In this document: positions 22,240-33,315 of the stretch, piece after piece
Layout of the letters: each line of letters begins with the position of its first letter
How positions within the stretch are numbered: position 1 is the first letter of the stretch
From: Diphasiastrum complanatum
Lineage: Eukaryota > Streptophyta > Lycopodiopsida > Lycopodiales > Lycopodiaceae
Assembly (NCBI GenBank): GCA_029204225.1
Contig: CM055097.1
Location: 14,666,282 to 14,730,281, forward strand
Direction: 5' to 3'
Length of the DNA: 64,000 nucleotides
Made by a program: the position numbers and the translations under genes
The notes under the pieces: generated by a model
Databases searched by the model: none
Told to the model about the DNA's origin: nothing
The model's input: the letters and a program-made list of their open reading frames with translations, nothing else

Positions 22240-22365
22240 TTCACAAAACAAACTACATGGCAGCAGATAATTTCACAAAGGCTCTATCAAAGGAGCAACA
22301 TCTCAAATTTAACAATATGTTAAATTTGAAGATCATGGTTTTTTAGGATCCACATTAAAGAGGAG
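22240..22365 (+). pseudogene. Copia RNase H C-terminal tail and polypurine tract
   Basis: The plus strand reads AADNFTKALSKEQHLKFNNM, the conserved copia ending (ADIFTKAL..). It is followed by AAAGAGGAG immediately before the LTR. Everything upstream in this copia element is missing. Confidence 0.7.
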
Positions 22366-23098
22366 TGTTAGATTTCTTATGCTCAGTCTTAAACAAATCG
22401 TTCAAGTAAAAACCGAAGGCCGACTACTTGTTTCGGCCCTTCACATTTTTCCTTTGAGATTTTTGTGCCTTAATCGTTTTTAAGGCACCTTCGTCTTTTT
22501 CGCACCTTCACGAAAAATGCGACACAGTGGCCAGAATGTCTTGGAATCCATTCAGGCCCACCTTCGCCTTTTTCGTCTTTTTCTATGCCTTCGCTATAGG
22601 CACCTTCAGGATTTACATACATTCACTCTAAGGGCACCTTCGGGTTTTTCGCTACATTGATAGACCGACGTCGCCAACTTATCATTAAAGCTAAACAACC
22701 AAATATCCCAAGGGCGGTTACCTACTTTTGTACGTGTACAAATACTGGAGTAAATGACATTTAAGGCTTATAAGATATTTATCTCTCGACACTTGTAAAT
22801 ATACATACACTAGCTGAATCAAGCTCTGTAAGTGTTAATCAAGTTTTTGTTTTAACATTATAATCAGAGTTCTTGTGTAGCCAGCGTTAACATGCTCAGC
22901 AAGCTGAAGTTATTACTTCAATCCATTGTACTCACTGTTGATATTAATCAAAGTGCAATTTTTGTCTCACCACTATATTGTTCATTTGCGCAATTTGTAT
23001 GAATGATTCATCTTGAATATTTCTGCTGCTAATTGTTGCGTTTCCGCTCCTACATGCTACGCTCAAGTTTCCGCTGCCTGTTTCCACGTTTTACAACA
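22366..23098 (+). repeat. Copia 3' LTR (733 bp)
   Basis: It starts TGTTAGAT after the polypurine tract and ends TTTTACAACA, so the termini are inverted. The U3 part is rich in CCTTCG/TTTTTCG words. A second LTR copy is not evident. It does not resemble the family A LTR. Confidence 0.65.
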
Positions 23099-23379
23099 GA
23101 ATGGATTTTGGAGCCATAAACTTTGCATGCATGTTCTGTGTAGTTGAGTGAAGCTATTTTGAGGGTTGTAGATATAGTTATCAAATTGTGGAACTTGAAC
23201 CATGGTAGAAAAGTCCAATATTTTGGTTTTTTAGGTATTTTAATATTGATTTCATGTTTTTTTAAGCCTTCTTCATAGTCTTCTGCATCAACCTCCTATT
23301 CATATCATTGGTGGTGTAGGAAAGGTTCTGCGAAACTATTAGAAAGGTTCTGCGAATTCTTCCTCAGAGAATGCGATTA

Positions 23380-24810
23380 GAGGTTGAATAAATCAGCTAT
23401 ATCATTCCTACAATCCTTCAGAGTGTAGACAGACACTGCTGATCTACGTTAATAGATTAATATAGCATTCAACAATATCAAACCAATGTGCGAAATTGAA
23501 TAAACAAGTGAATCAGACACACAAATTGTAGCAGACAAATTTTCATTCAAGATCATACAATCATACAGAATAATATGTGCACAACAGCTACAATATTATC
23601 TATTGATCTTCTTGATTCTTCAAGCATTGCATGACAGATCCATGCAGTGCATTGGCATGAGAGAAATACAGTTATTCTTCTTCATGGATTCCATCTCCTC
23701 ATTCATGGCTTGGATCCATTTGTCCTTATCTAGACATTCAATTGCCTCCTCGAATGTCTATGGTTTACCACTGAATCCACAGAACTCTTCTGATGTAGAA
23801 GCAGGGCTGCCTGGCACATATCTTGTTGGCGCTCTTCGTTGTCTTGTCGACCTTCTAGGAGATCCTCTTGGAAATACAATACCTTTGTCTTTGTCTGCTC
23901 TACTAGGTTCGGAACCATAAAATTTTTTCGTTTTCGTGTTCATTTTTTTGCTCTCTTTGTCATAGTTGGCAGATCATAGTACTGTCTTTCAAGAACTTCA
24001 TAGCTGATAGGATCATCATTGGCCATTGTTCTGCTCTCATCAAATTTGACATCCCTGACTGTCTTCACCATATTCGTTTCTGGCATGTAGACTCTATAGT
24101 ATGACGAATTGTTGTCATATCCTACAAGATATCTCTGTTCAATTTCTCATCAAGCTTCTTTCAAAGCTTATCAAGAATATGTGCATAAGCTGCACAACCA
24201 AAGATTCTGATGTGAGCCAAATTAGGTTTTTCTACCCCACCATAATTTGTGTGGTGTCGTGTGAGGGACACCAGACTTCCCTGTCCTGTTCTGAATGTAT
24301 GCAGCTGTAGCTACTGCTTCAGCCCACAGATGCAGTCCTTCTGTGAATGATACCACGATCATTGTAGAAGTCAGTGAAGCGATTCGAGATGTATTCTCCA
24401 CCTCAATCTGTCCTGATCTATTTCACTTTGTTGCCAGTGCATCTCTCTGTCCAATTCACATACTCTGTGAATTTGTCAAATGCTTATGATTTATTCTAAA
24501 TAAAATACACTCTGGCAAATTTACTGTACTCATCAATGAAGGTAATGTAATATTTCGAGTCTCCTACTGAGATCACATTGAAAGGCCCACAGATGTGAGA
24601 ATGCACTAACTCCAGAATCTTGGTCGTTCTGTAGGAGTCCTTGACAAATGGAGTGCGTGACATCTTACCCTTCAGACATGCATCACAAGTGGTCGAACTG
24701 TTCGCATTCGAGATGCTGAGCCGATATTGGTAATGAGTGGCCTGGTAAGGGAAAAAGTGCAGGTCATTATTTTCAACTTCTGACATCACAGTTGGCCTCG
24801 ACATACTGCT
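23380..24810 (-). mobile_element. Family A copia remnant, integrase and linker joined to LTR
   Basis: On the minus strand: integrase N-part (24804-24496), broken integrase sequence, the linker with RRSTRQRRAPTRYV (about 23918-23760), the start of reverse transcriptase (AIECLDKDKWIQAMNEEMES, to about 23677), then an abrupt jump into LTR sequence (23676-23380). Most of reverse transcriptase and all RNase H were deleted between the two. The right end abuts an unrelated plus-strand copia at about 24840. Confidence 0.8.
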
Positions 24811-24848
24811 TTTAGCTTACGGTAGAAGTTTCAAGTAGTTTTGCAATC

Positions 24849-25470
24849 ATGTTTCTGAAGTCAAAGCTGAATAGTGCCCGAATGGAGCAAGGAGAGCACA
24901 TTCAGACGTACATGACCAGAATCAAGACAATGAGGGATGAACTGCATTCTATTGGTGAGCACATACCTGATGTGGAGCTGGTGCACAATGCATTGTGCGG
25001 CATTGCAGAACCCTATCAAATGTTTGAAAGCGGAACAACATCAAGAGAAAGATTGCCAACCTTTGACGAGCTCATCGGAATCTTGATGCATGAAGAGCGA
25101 CGACGAGAAATGGTAAAAGTTAGACGTCAAAATACTGACGATCAGACACTTGCGACCCGTCAAAAACAAGACAAGGGCAAGGGCAAGAAAAAGTCTATAT
25201 AGCAATTTGCCAAGACTCAGATGAGGGATCTTTCAGTAAGACCAAGAAGAAAGACAAGTTCTTCCATTGTGGTAAAAAGGGCCATTGGAAGAGTGAATGT
25301 CGCAAATTTCTGGCGGAACAAGACAAGGGAAAACCAAAACAAGCAAGTAACCTTGTCGATGAGGGTGAGATTGAAGACTCTAGCATCTTCATATCTGCAT
25401 TGTCATATAATCAAGATGATCAGGCGTGGTATATTGACTCGGGAGCCACAAGACACATGACAAGTAACAA
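24849..25470 (+). pseudogene. Family B gag (UBN2-type), zinc knuckle and protease
   Basis: MFLKSKLNSARMEQGEHIQT and MTRIKTMRDELHSIGEHIPD are the gag core of copia elements. The zinc knuckle reads FFHCGKKGHWKSEC: the first Cys is replaced by Phe, so zinc binding would be impaired. The protease reads WYIDSGATRHMTSNKDWF (DSGA). Confidence 0.8.
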
Positions 25471-25875
25471 GGATTGGTTTAGTAGCTTGAAAGTGTTGGA
25501 TAATGGAATGTCCGTTTCACAAGCAAATGGTGTTGTGTGCAAGATCAAGGAGATATGCACCGTTTCAATCCAACTACTGATGGCAAATGCAGGTTGATCA
25601 GGGTACCTTACGTACAAATTTTGAAGAAAAATCTACTTTCTGTTGGAGTCATTACTGATCAAAAGTTGAAAGTAGAATTTTCCCATGATCGTTGCTTTGT
25701 GAAGAATGTGAACCAAAAGTTCAAAGTTATTGCAGATGGAGTAAGATAGCCCAATACAAAATTGTACATGTTGAATGCTACAATCAAGGGGCAACAGAGA
25801 CTCGTATCGTCCATTCCATTGCAAACTGAGTTGTGGCATAAGAGGCTTGGTCACTTGAACTAAGGAAGCCTCAGT

Positions 25876-26640
25876 TTGATGAGAAAATTGGAGATGGTAA
25901 CAGGATTGTCTGCCATACAAGACCACTTGAAATCTATGTGCGAATCATTTGTATATGGGAAGCAACATCGAGAGACGTTCAATAAAGGTGGTGTTGCAAG
26001 GGCAAAGAACATCCTGGATTTGATCCACACAGATTTATGTGGGCCTATGAGGACTATGTCCTTAGGTAAAGCCTTCTATTTCATGACCTTTATTGATGAT
26101 ATGTCACGTAAGAAGTGGATCTACTTCTTGAAGAAGAAATCGGATGCATTTGACAATCTCAAAAGCTTCAAAGCATTGGTCGAAAATCAGACAGATAGAA
26201 ATATCAAAGTCCTGAGATCAGATAGTGGAGATGAGTACAAGTCTAATGACTTCAATGATCTTTGTGATCAATGTGGGATCAAAAGACAATTTACGCAAGC
26301 TCATACTCCTGCTCTCAATGGTGTAGCTGAGCGCAAGAACCGTACGATTGTGGAAAGTGTCATATCTATGTTAGCTAAGATGAAACTACCAAAAGATTTT
26401 TGGTCAGAAGCATGCGCAGTATGACAGTCTATCTTCAAAATAGAGGTCCTACCATTGCCATACCTAATATAACACCTAAGGAAGCATTCACAAAGAAGAA
26501 GCCAAAGGTGAACCACTTGCGAATCTTTGGATGTAAGGCCTTTGTACACATTCCTAAGGAAGAGAGACGTAAACTTGATGTGAAAGCTATCAAGTGTATA
26601 TTCCTAGGATATATTGATCGTGTGAAGGGCTATAGATTTT
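25876..26640 (+). pseudogene. Family B integrase
   Basis: Catalytic residues are visible: D in LIHTDLCGPM, D in LRSDSGDEYKS (normally SDNGGEY) and E in NGVAERKNRTI. The zinc-binding part just upstream is damaged. A stop near 26420 interrupts the C-terminal part, which resumes with PKEAFTKKKPKVNHLRIFGC. Confidence 0.85.
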
Positions 26641-26967
26641 GATCTAGTGGAAAACAAAATCCATGTAAGCCGTTATGTTATCTTTGATGAATCCAAGATG
26701 TATGAAGACGAGGATGCTAAGAAGATAGACAGGTCCAGTGGGAAAGATGGTATAGTGAGGATAACTCCTGATGATGATCCATTTATTGACTTTCCAAGTG
26801 ATGAACATGAGGATACATCTCAAGATACTACTACTCAACCTCTAGAGAAAGGTTGGAGAGGTAGAGACCAACATTTTGGTGCGAGAAGGATTGAAGTTGC
26901 AGGTGACAAACGCTAGGAGAAGGATGTACCGTGAGATACATTTTCACCAGGAAGCCGATCACCTGAC

Positions 26968-27982
26968 ATGAAGCTCCCTAAGTGGTTTGAGAGATTGTTG
27001 GAGAGCCGCGACATGGATGACTTTCCAGGATCATCTACCCAAGGAGAACTACGAAGATCAACAAGAGAGAAGACACAACCTGAAAGTTATGAAGCAAATT
27101 ATGCTCTCTTATCTAGCATTATTCAAAGCAAAGAACCTTCGACTTATGGTGAAGCGAAGGATGATGACATTTGGGTCAAGGCCATGGGAGAGGAGATGGA
27201 GTCAATTGCTAAGCATAGCACATGGGACTTAGTAGAACCACCAATTGGCAAGAAACCCATTGGTTGCAAATGGGTATATAGAACTAAGTACCATGCAGAT
27301 GGAAGTATAGCAAAGCACAAGGCAAGATTGGTGATCAAAGGGTATGCACAAAGTAAAGACAACGACTATGATGAGACCTTTGCGCCAGTATGTAAGTGGA
27401 ATACTCTACGTCTACTTGTTGCTTTAGCTTCACATTTTGGCTGGCCTTTGCATCAGATGGATGTGAAATCTACTTTTCTAAATGGTGAGTTAGAAGAAGA
27501 GGTGTTCATGGATCAACCTGAAGGCTTTGTAGCGAAAGGACAATAAAATAAAGTATGTCGCTTGAAGAAAGCGCTTTATGGTCTTAAATAGGCACCACGT
27601 GCATGTGGTATAGTAGGATAGATGCTACTTTCGTTCAAAGGGGATGGTGAGAACACATTCTGATCCAAATATGTATGTCTTATGCTTTGATGGTATGGTT
27701 GCTTTGATTGCTCTTTATGTTGATGACTTGATTATTACGAAAAATAATCAAGAGATGATAGACATGATCAAGAAAGACCTCATGGAACAATTCGAGATGA
27801 CAGATTTCAGCCTGATGCATTATTGCCTTGGAGTAGAGGTGTGGCAAAAAAGACACGAAGTGGGTTTAACACAAGTGAAGTATGTCAAAGAGTTGTTGCA
27901 CAGGTTTAGGTTGCAGGATTGCAAACCAGTTAATACTCCTATTGAACCAGGTAAAAAGCTTTCTAAGCTTGATGAGTCATAA
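26968..27982 (+). pseudogene. Family B reverse transcriptase
   Basis: It contains PIGCKWVYRTKYHADGSIAK, KARLVIKGYAQ, the DVKSTFLNGELEEEVFM block (normally DVKTAFLNG) and the catalytic YVDD (ALYVDDLIIT). There are breaks at 27546 and around 27580-27640. Confidence 0.85.
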
Positions 27983-28112
27983 TCATTTGATGCTACGCTG
28001 TATAGGCAGCTAGTAGGGAGCTTGATTTACCTTACCACGACTAGAACAGATATATGCTATGTTGTTGGTATTGTAAGTCGGTTTATGACAACACCTACGA
28101 AAACGCATTGGA

Positions 28113-28640
28113 ATGCATTATGTAAAAGGCACTTCAGATTATGGCTTGATTTACAGAAAGCATGAGGGTTTACTTGAGTTGTGTGGCTATGTGAATGCGG
28201 ATTGGGGAGGTGACTATAATGATCGTAGATCCACAACAGGTTATGTATTCCAGTTTTGTGGTAGTTGCTTTTCCTGGTCTAGTAAAAAGCAAAGTACAAT
28301 TGCTCTATCCATCACAGAAGCAGAGTATAAGGCAATGTGTAGTGCAGCACATGAAGCTATATGGTTGAGACAAATCTTGGAAGAAGTTGGCATGAAGCAG
28401 AAAAATCCCACGACGTTACATAGCGACAGTCAGAGTGGCATTCAGCTAGCAAAGAATCCAGTGTTCCATGCGAGAACCAAACACATTGAGATTCAATATC
28501 ACTTTATACGTGAGAGGCTGCTGAGTCATGAAATTCATGTTGTTCACTGTAGTACGGAAGAATAACTAGCTGATATTTTCACTAAGCCACTTGTTGGAGA
28601 AAAGTTTGATAAGTTTAGATCAAAGCTTTCTATACTTAAA
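28113..28640 (+). pseudogene. Family B RNase H and tail
   Basis: YVNADWGGDYNDRRSTTGYV, ITEAEYKAM, HSDSQSGIQLAKNP and HARTKHIEIQYHFIRE are standard copia RNase H blocks with the acidic residues present. One stop lies at 28563, then LADIFTKPL closes the reading. Confidence 0.85.
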
Positions 28641-28842
28641 GTTTGTTGACTTTAAAACTATATATATGACTGTATAAAAAGTAGACTCTACTTTAAGGGA
28701 GACAGTTAGAATTAAAGTAGAATCATTGTGCTATTGTATTGTGGGTCCTATCAGTCGATACTCAATAATAATGCACACAACAAAATTTGTGCATTGCTCA
28801 GTCTGAAGATCAAGGAATTCACGGATCCAGATTAAGAGGGGG

Positions 28843-29300
28843 TGTTGGATTTACTCCTTCTACTCTCTTAAATCCCATTTTCAATTTGCCTCCATTCTTG
28901 CTGCATATTTACTAACGTTGTCACACAGCTTGCATATTTACACGCAAATTTGCACAGACGAATAAAGGGTGAAAGAATTGCGAACACTTTGTTTTGTAGG
29001 GTCGAAGATCTTGCGTAGTATAGCCCTCCCGCTTGTCAACAAGGGTTAGATCACTGGATAAGTACCTAACTATGCATAGATGCAGTTGGCCTCGCCACGA
29101 GGCAAGTCGACGGGACATGCATCCTGCCAACAGCAACCTGGGTCATGCATGGGTTGCCTGAGTGAACAACTATATGTATAGTGTAATTTCATTTTGAGAA
29201 ATACAGTTTCATTTTGATTTGGCTTACTCTTACAAAAGGAGTATTTGATAATCTATCGGATTTGAATTGAATTTTCAAAAATGGTAGTTTGGCAGTAATT
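28843..29300 (+). repeat. Family B LTR (3' limit approximate)
   Basis: It begins TGTTGGATTT straight after the polypurine run AAGAGGGGG (28834-28842). A TATA-like CTATATGTATAG lies near 29170. The 3' boundary and a primer site could not be fixed. A gag start follows at 29469. Confidence 0.55.
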
Positions 29301-29468
29301 GCCATTTTTAAAGCTTAAGGGCAGTTGTGAGCCATTTTAAGGCCAAAATCTTTAATTTGGCTTAACTTCCAATTCATAGCTCGGATTGGAAAGTGGTCAT
29401 AGACGTCATTTGTCAATTTCACAGCAAATTTTTCATTTTTGCAATCCTTACTCATATAAGTGCAATTA

Positions 29469-29713
29469 TGGCAACTCTAAGCGAGAGTGTCCTCAATGAG
29501 TCAAGCAAATTGAAAGGAGCCAGCAACTATGCAGTTTGGAAATTCAAATTGAAGAACATTCTGATGGAAAAGAAGCTATGGGAGATCGTGACAGGTGAGG
29601 AGACAAGGCCAATGATTGAAGAAGATCAGCAGACATTTGATAGGAGGAAACAGAAAGCGCAAAATGTCATCACCTTTTCTTCTCATCTACTGATCGAAGC
29701 CATTGCTTCTTGA
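29469..29713 (+). pseudogene. Copia gag N-terminus downstream of family B LTR
   Basis: MATLSESVLNESSKLKGASN and YAVWKFKLKNILMEKKLWEI form the copia gag start missing from the family B element. It ends at about 29688 where an inverted family A-type sequence begins. The order is internal region, LTR, gag start. This suggests a tandem pair sharing one LTR, or integration of a one-LTR circle, later truncated. Confidence 0.7.
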
Positions 29714-30208
29714 AGTCTGTTTCTTTGCTGATGGATGTCTGTCTGAATGCTTGGCCTCGTGGATCTGCCAGCTTCTTGGTTATGCCATAATATGACAGGA
29801 TAACCTGCTCTTATACCACTAGTGAGAAGACAAGGTGATTGACTGATGAGAAATTCATCGGATTTGCGAAACTTTCACGAAGGCGAATCAATCACGACTC
29901 GATTCAGCTGGTAGTGTCCAACGGTCGCATCTGAACTCCATCCAAGCTGAAGAGAGTCGTGATTGATTCACCTTCGTGAAAGTTTTGCGAATCCGACAAA
30001 TTTCTCATCAGTCAATCACCTTTTCTTCTCATCAGTAGTATCAGAGCAGGAACCGAGGGCTTTGTCCGAATCATACGAGCTAACATAGTGGTCTGTAATC
30101 GTGAAATGCTGGCCCAGTGTGATGAAGAGAGACTAGGAGGCCAAGCATTCAGACAGACAACCATCAACAAAGAAACAGACTTCAAGAAATAATGGCTTCG
30201 ATCAGCAG
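29688..30208. repeat. Large inverted duplication of a copia 5' end (LTR end + primer site + gag start)
   Basis: Left arm 29688-29910, right arm 29945-30208, 34-bp centre. Each arm, reading outward, holds the last ~110 bp of an LTR (GTGATTGATTC..CCTTCGTGAAAGTTT), the end CTTCTCA, a primer site (TGGTATAAGAGC on the left, minus; TAGTATCAGAGC at 30036-30047, plus), a leader ending CAGACTTCAAGAA, and the gag start ATGGCTTCGATCAG. The leaders differ in length (about 45 against 90 bp), so two non-identical elements are joined head to head. Confidence 0.85.
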
Positions 30209-31679
30209 CATGCAAAACAAGATCTGCACGATACTTGATTCTTCAGGATCTAATTTTCTAGCTTGGAAAGTTTTAATACTCAAGGGTGAAGGACTCTTTC
30301 CCTGGGTGGATGGCACAGAAGAAATGCCTACAACAACAGGCAAGGAACTATGCAAATGGAGGGAGAAAAACGACAAGGCAGTAGCCTTGCTATCATCTTC
30401 CATCGAAGATAGCCTTACACTTGACTTGACTACACTCTCCAAAGCTAAGGAGATGTGGGATGCATTGCTCACAAGATTTCAGATGAAATCAAGAGGTCAT
30501 ATCATGATGTTGGAAGATCACCTGACAAATCTACAATGGGATGGAAAAGACCTCACCTCCTTCATGAGAAAGATGAAGGATTTGTTTCTATCTCCACACA
30601 ACTCTGGAGCAGAGAATGCAATATCAGCTGAGAAGCAGCTCACGTACCTGTTGAGAGCCTTACCTTGATCTTTTAAGATGACACGAACCCTGCTCGCAAA
30701 AGATCCTACCATGAATCTTGAAAAGGCGATTGTCGAGATTCGAGAGGAAGTTGAGGCCAGAGAACACCTTGATCACAAGGATGATTCTGACCAGGCCCTC
30801 TACGGCAACAAAGAAAAATCCAAGAAACAATTCAAGCCTAAGAGGGAGTTGAATCAGAGGCAGGATCGTGACTAGCAAGTAGAGGGGACCTGCAGGAGCA
30901 ACTGAAAAACCAAAGGGAGGCCGAAACAACAAGATACAGACAAGAAGACCTGCGTGAGATGCAGAAGAGACGGACATACAGTAGATACCTGGTGGCTCAA
31001 TCCCAAGATTGAGTGTATACATTGCCATAAGAAGGGTCATGCAGCCATGGATTGCCGCCAAAACCCAAGAAACAGATTAGCACAGAACAAACAGGAGAAC
31101 AACAATAGTTCTTCCTATGTCGAGGAGGCCGAGAGATCGAAGATGGGCGAAGAAAGAACGAACAGAAATTGTTCGACCGCCTACAACTGTGAAGATGTGT
31201 GTGCAACATCAACGTCTGACACACATGAGGTGATCCTAGATTCAGGAGCTACCTCACACTTCGTGACATCAAGACGAATAATATTTGATTTCAAAAGTGC
31301 GGATCCCTCAAGATTCACAGTTCTTGGAGATGGATCTAGACATCAAGTGAACGACATTGGTTCACTGTGGCTCAACACCAACGACAGAGACAGATGACTC
31401 AAAGACGTTCTGTTTGTGCCTACTCTGCAGCAAGACTTGCTCTATGTAGCAAGAATAGCAGATGTAGGGATGCATGTGGCATTTTCTAATGAAGCATGCA
31501 ACATGATTGACGCCAGCACCAACACTCTCATAGCTCAAGGCAGAAGGAAAGACAACCTATATCATCTAAAGGTTCGCCTACCTGAAGATCAGATGCATCA
31601 GACCCATGACGACTCACCAGACACTCTGTGGCACAGAAGACTCTGCCACATGAACTCAATGGCACTTTACCAGGGATAG
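30192..31679 (+). mobile_element. Family A copia internal region, gag to pre-integrase
   Basis: gag begins MASISSMQNKICTILDSSGS (30192). A stop at 30666 is followed by more gag, two zinc knuckles (CVRCRRDGHTVDTW, degenerate, and CIHCHKKGHAAMDC, canonical CX2CX4HX4C at about 31018-31060), then protease VILDSGATSHFV (31230-31265) and pre-integrase LWHRRLCHMNSMALY. It breaks at 31679. Integrase, reverse transcriptase and RNase H are deleted. The sequence at 31680-31990 is unrelated and not recognised. Confidence 0.85.
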
Positions 31680-32029
31680 ATGTGGTAAGGTGACAACAAT
31701 ACACCCTTATCCCTGATTTCACATGGGAGATGGAGAAACAAAATGTTTCTATTGGCAAAGCTTTGCTAGCTTTCAATCCTGAACTTTTGACAAAAGACTA
31801 CATGACACGACACGACACAACATGGAATTAGTCGTGCTCCTCAACTGACCAAGAAGATCAGCCAAGTACCATAGGGTACAAATATTTGCAGAAGTACTCT
31901 AGATCATGGCTAATCTACTACTCTTGCAATTCATGATTAGTTGTAGATGTTTAATCTCTCTAATTTGGAAGTTACATAACGTGACTATATACTTTTTGTT
32001 TGATGCATAATATTGTAAGCAAGACAAGA

Positions 32030-32854
32030 GTCAGAAGACGAAAATACAGAATACATGTCCGCCTGCGTGCGAGACAATTTTGTAGAAGATCTGTAGATCC
32101 AAAAGTCCGCTAGTAAGCGAGACATTATTCATGAGAGAACTGTATTTCTCTCACGCCAATGCACTACATGGATCTATCATACAATGCTTGAAGAATCAAG
32201 AAGATCAATATATAATATTGTAGTTGTTGTGCACATATTATTTTGTATGATTGTATGATCTTGAATGCAAATTTGTTTGTTAAATTCACGTGTCTGATTC
32301 ACTTGTTTATTCAATTTCGCACATTGGTTTGATATTGTTGAATGCTATATTAATTTGTTAACGTAGATCAGCAGTGTTTTTCTACACTTTGAAGGATTGT
32401 AGGAATAATATCTGAAGGATCTGAATTCCTGACAAATTGATCTTGTTCACGAATCCTTTCACTTCACGATCACTTGGCTATAAGGATAAATCAATTTCAG
32501 AGCTCACCTAAGTTTCGTTTCGTCTCGTCTCGTCTCATCTCGTTACAGAGCCTGATTGATCTTTTCGTAAATGCTTGTGCTTCATTTCGTTTCGTGTTGT
32601 TTCGCGATCTCTATGCTTTCAACATGAATCAATGTCAGAGCTCGTTTAAATCTTGCTTCGCTTCGTTTCATTTCGTTTTCGTCTAGATTTCATCTCATTT
32701 CGTTTCGTTGTGTTACAGGGCCTGATTGATCCAAGACGAATTATTCTCAAACAGGAAAATAAATCGAAAACTATTCGCAAATGATTCGAGATTTTTATCA
32801 GTTTGTCACCAGAGTTCTAGTTGGAATCTGTATTTTCTGAGTGCATTTTTCGCA
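32030..32854 (+). repeat. Family A LTR, plus orientation
   Basis: It ends TTTTTCGCA before TCAG and the primer site. It carries family A words: GTCCGCTAGTAAGCGAGAC, CTCTCACGCCAATGCACTAC, and GATCATACAATCATAC in reverse. It also holds a run of CGTTTCGTCTCGTCTCGTCT-type words (32510-32720). The start is not fixed. Confidence 0.65.
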
Positions 32855-32858
32855 TCAG

Positions 32859-32870
32859 TGGTATCAGAGC
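32859..32870 (+). other. Retrotransposon primer binding site
   Basis: TGGTATCAGAGC, complementary to initiator Met tRNA, lies 4 nt after the LTR end CA. The gag ATG follows at 32961. Confidence 0.85.
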
Positions 32871-32960
32871 TTACCTTGTCAAAGTCTGACATCTATCAGA
32901 TCCAAGAGGCTAAGTATTCAAACAAACAACCATCAACAAGTGAACACGAATTCAGAAGCA

Positions 32961-33315
32961 ATGGCTTCAATCAGCAACATACAATCCAAGATCTATACAG
33001 TTTTGGATTTGTCAGGATCTAACTTCCTAGCATGGAAGGTAAAGACCTTGCTGACACTAAAGGGTGAAGAATTTTTTCCCTGGGTAGATGGCACAGAGGA
33101 GATGCCTACAACAACAGGCAAGGAGCTACACGAATGGATGGAGAAGAATGACAAGGCAGTAGTCTTGCTATCATCATCCATCGAGGATAGCCTCACACTT
33201 GACCTGGCTACACTCTCCAAAGAAAAGGAGATGTGGGATACACTACTCACAAGATTTTAAATGAAATCACGCAGTCAAATAATGATGCTGGAAGATCAGC
33301 CGACAAACCTACAGT
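32961..33315 (+). pseudogene. Family A gag N-terminal fragment
   Basis: MASISNIQSKIYTVLDLSGS then NFLAWKVKTLL...VDGTEEMPTTTGKELHEW closely parallels the copy at 30192. A stop at 33258 and truncation near 33315 end it against a minus-strand copia. Confidence 0.8.

Larger units (their letters stand above)
24849..28640 (+). mobile_element. Ty1/copia family B element, nearly full internal region
   Basis: gag middle and C-part (24849-25202), zinc knuckle (25255-25310), protease (25425-25470), pre-integrase, integrase (25876-26430), linker (26650-26960), reverse transcriptase (26968-27982) and RNase H (28113-28620) occur in copia order. A handful of stops and frameshifts break it (for example at 25200, 25595, 26420, 26890, 27546 and 28563). 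The 5' LTR and gag start are missing from the left end; a matching gag start lies instead beyond its 3' LTR (29469-29713). Confidence 0.9.
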
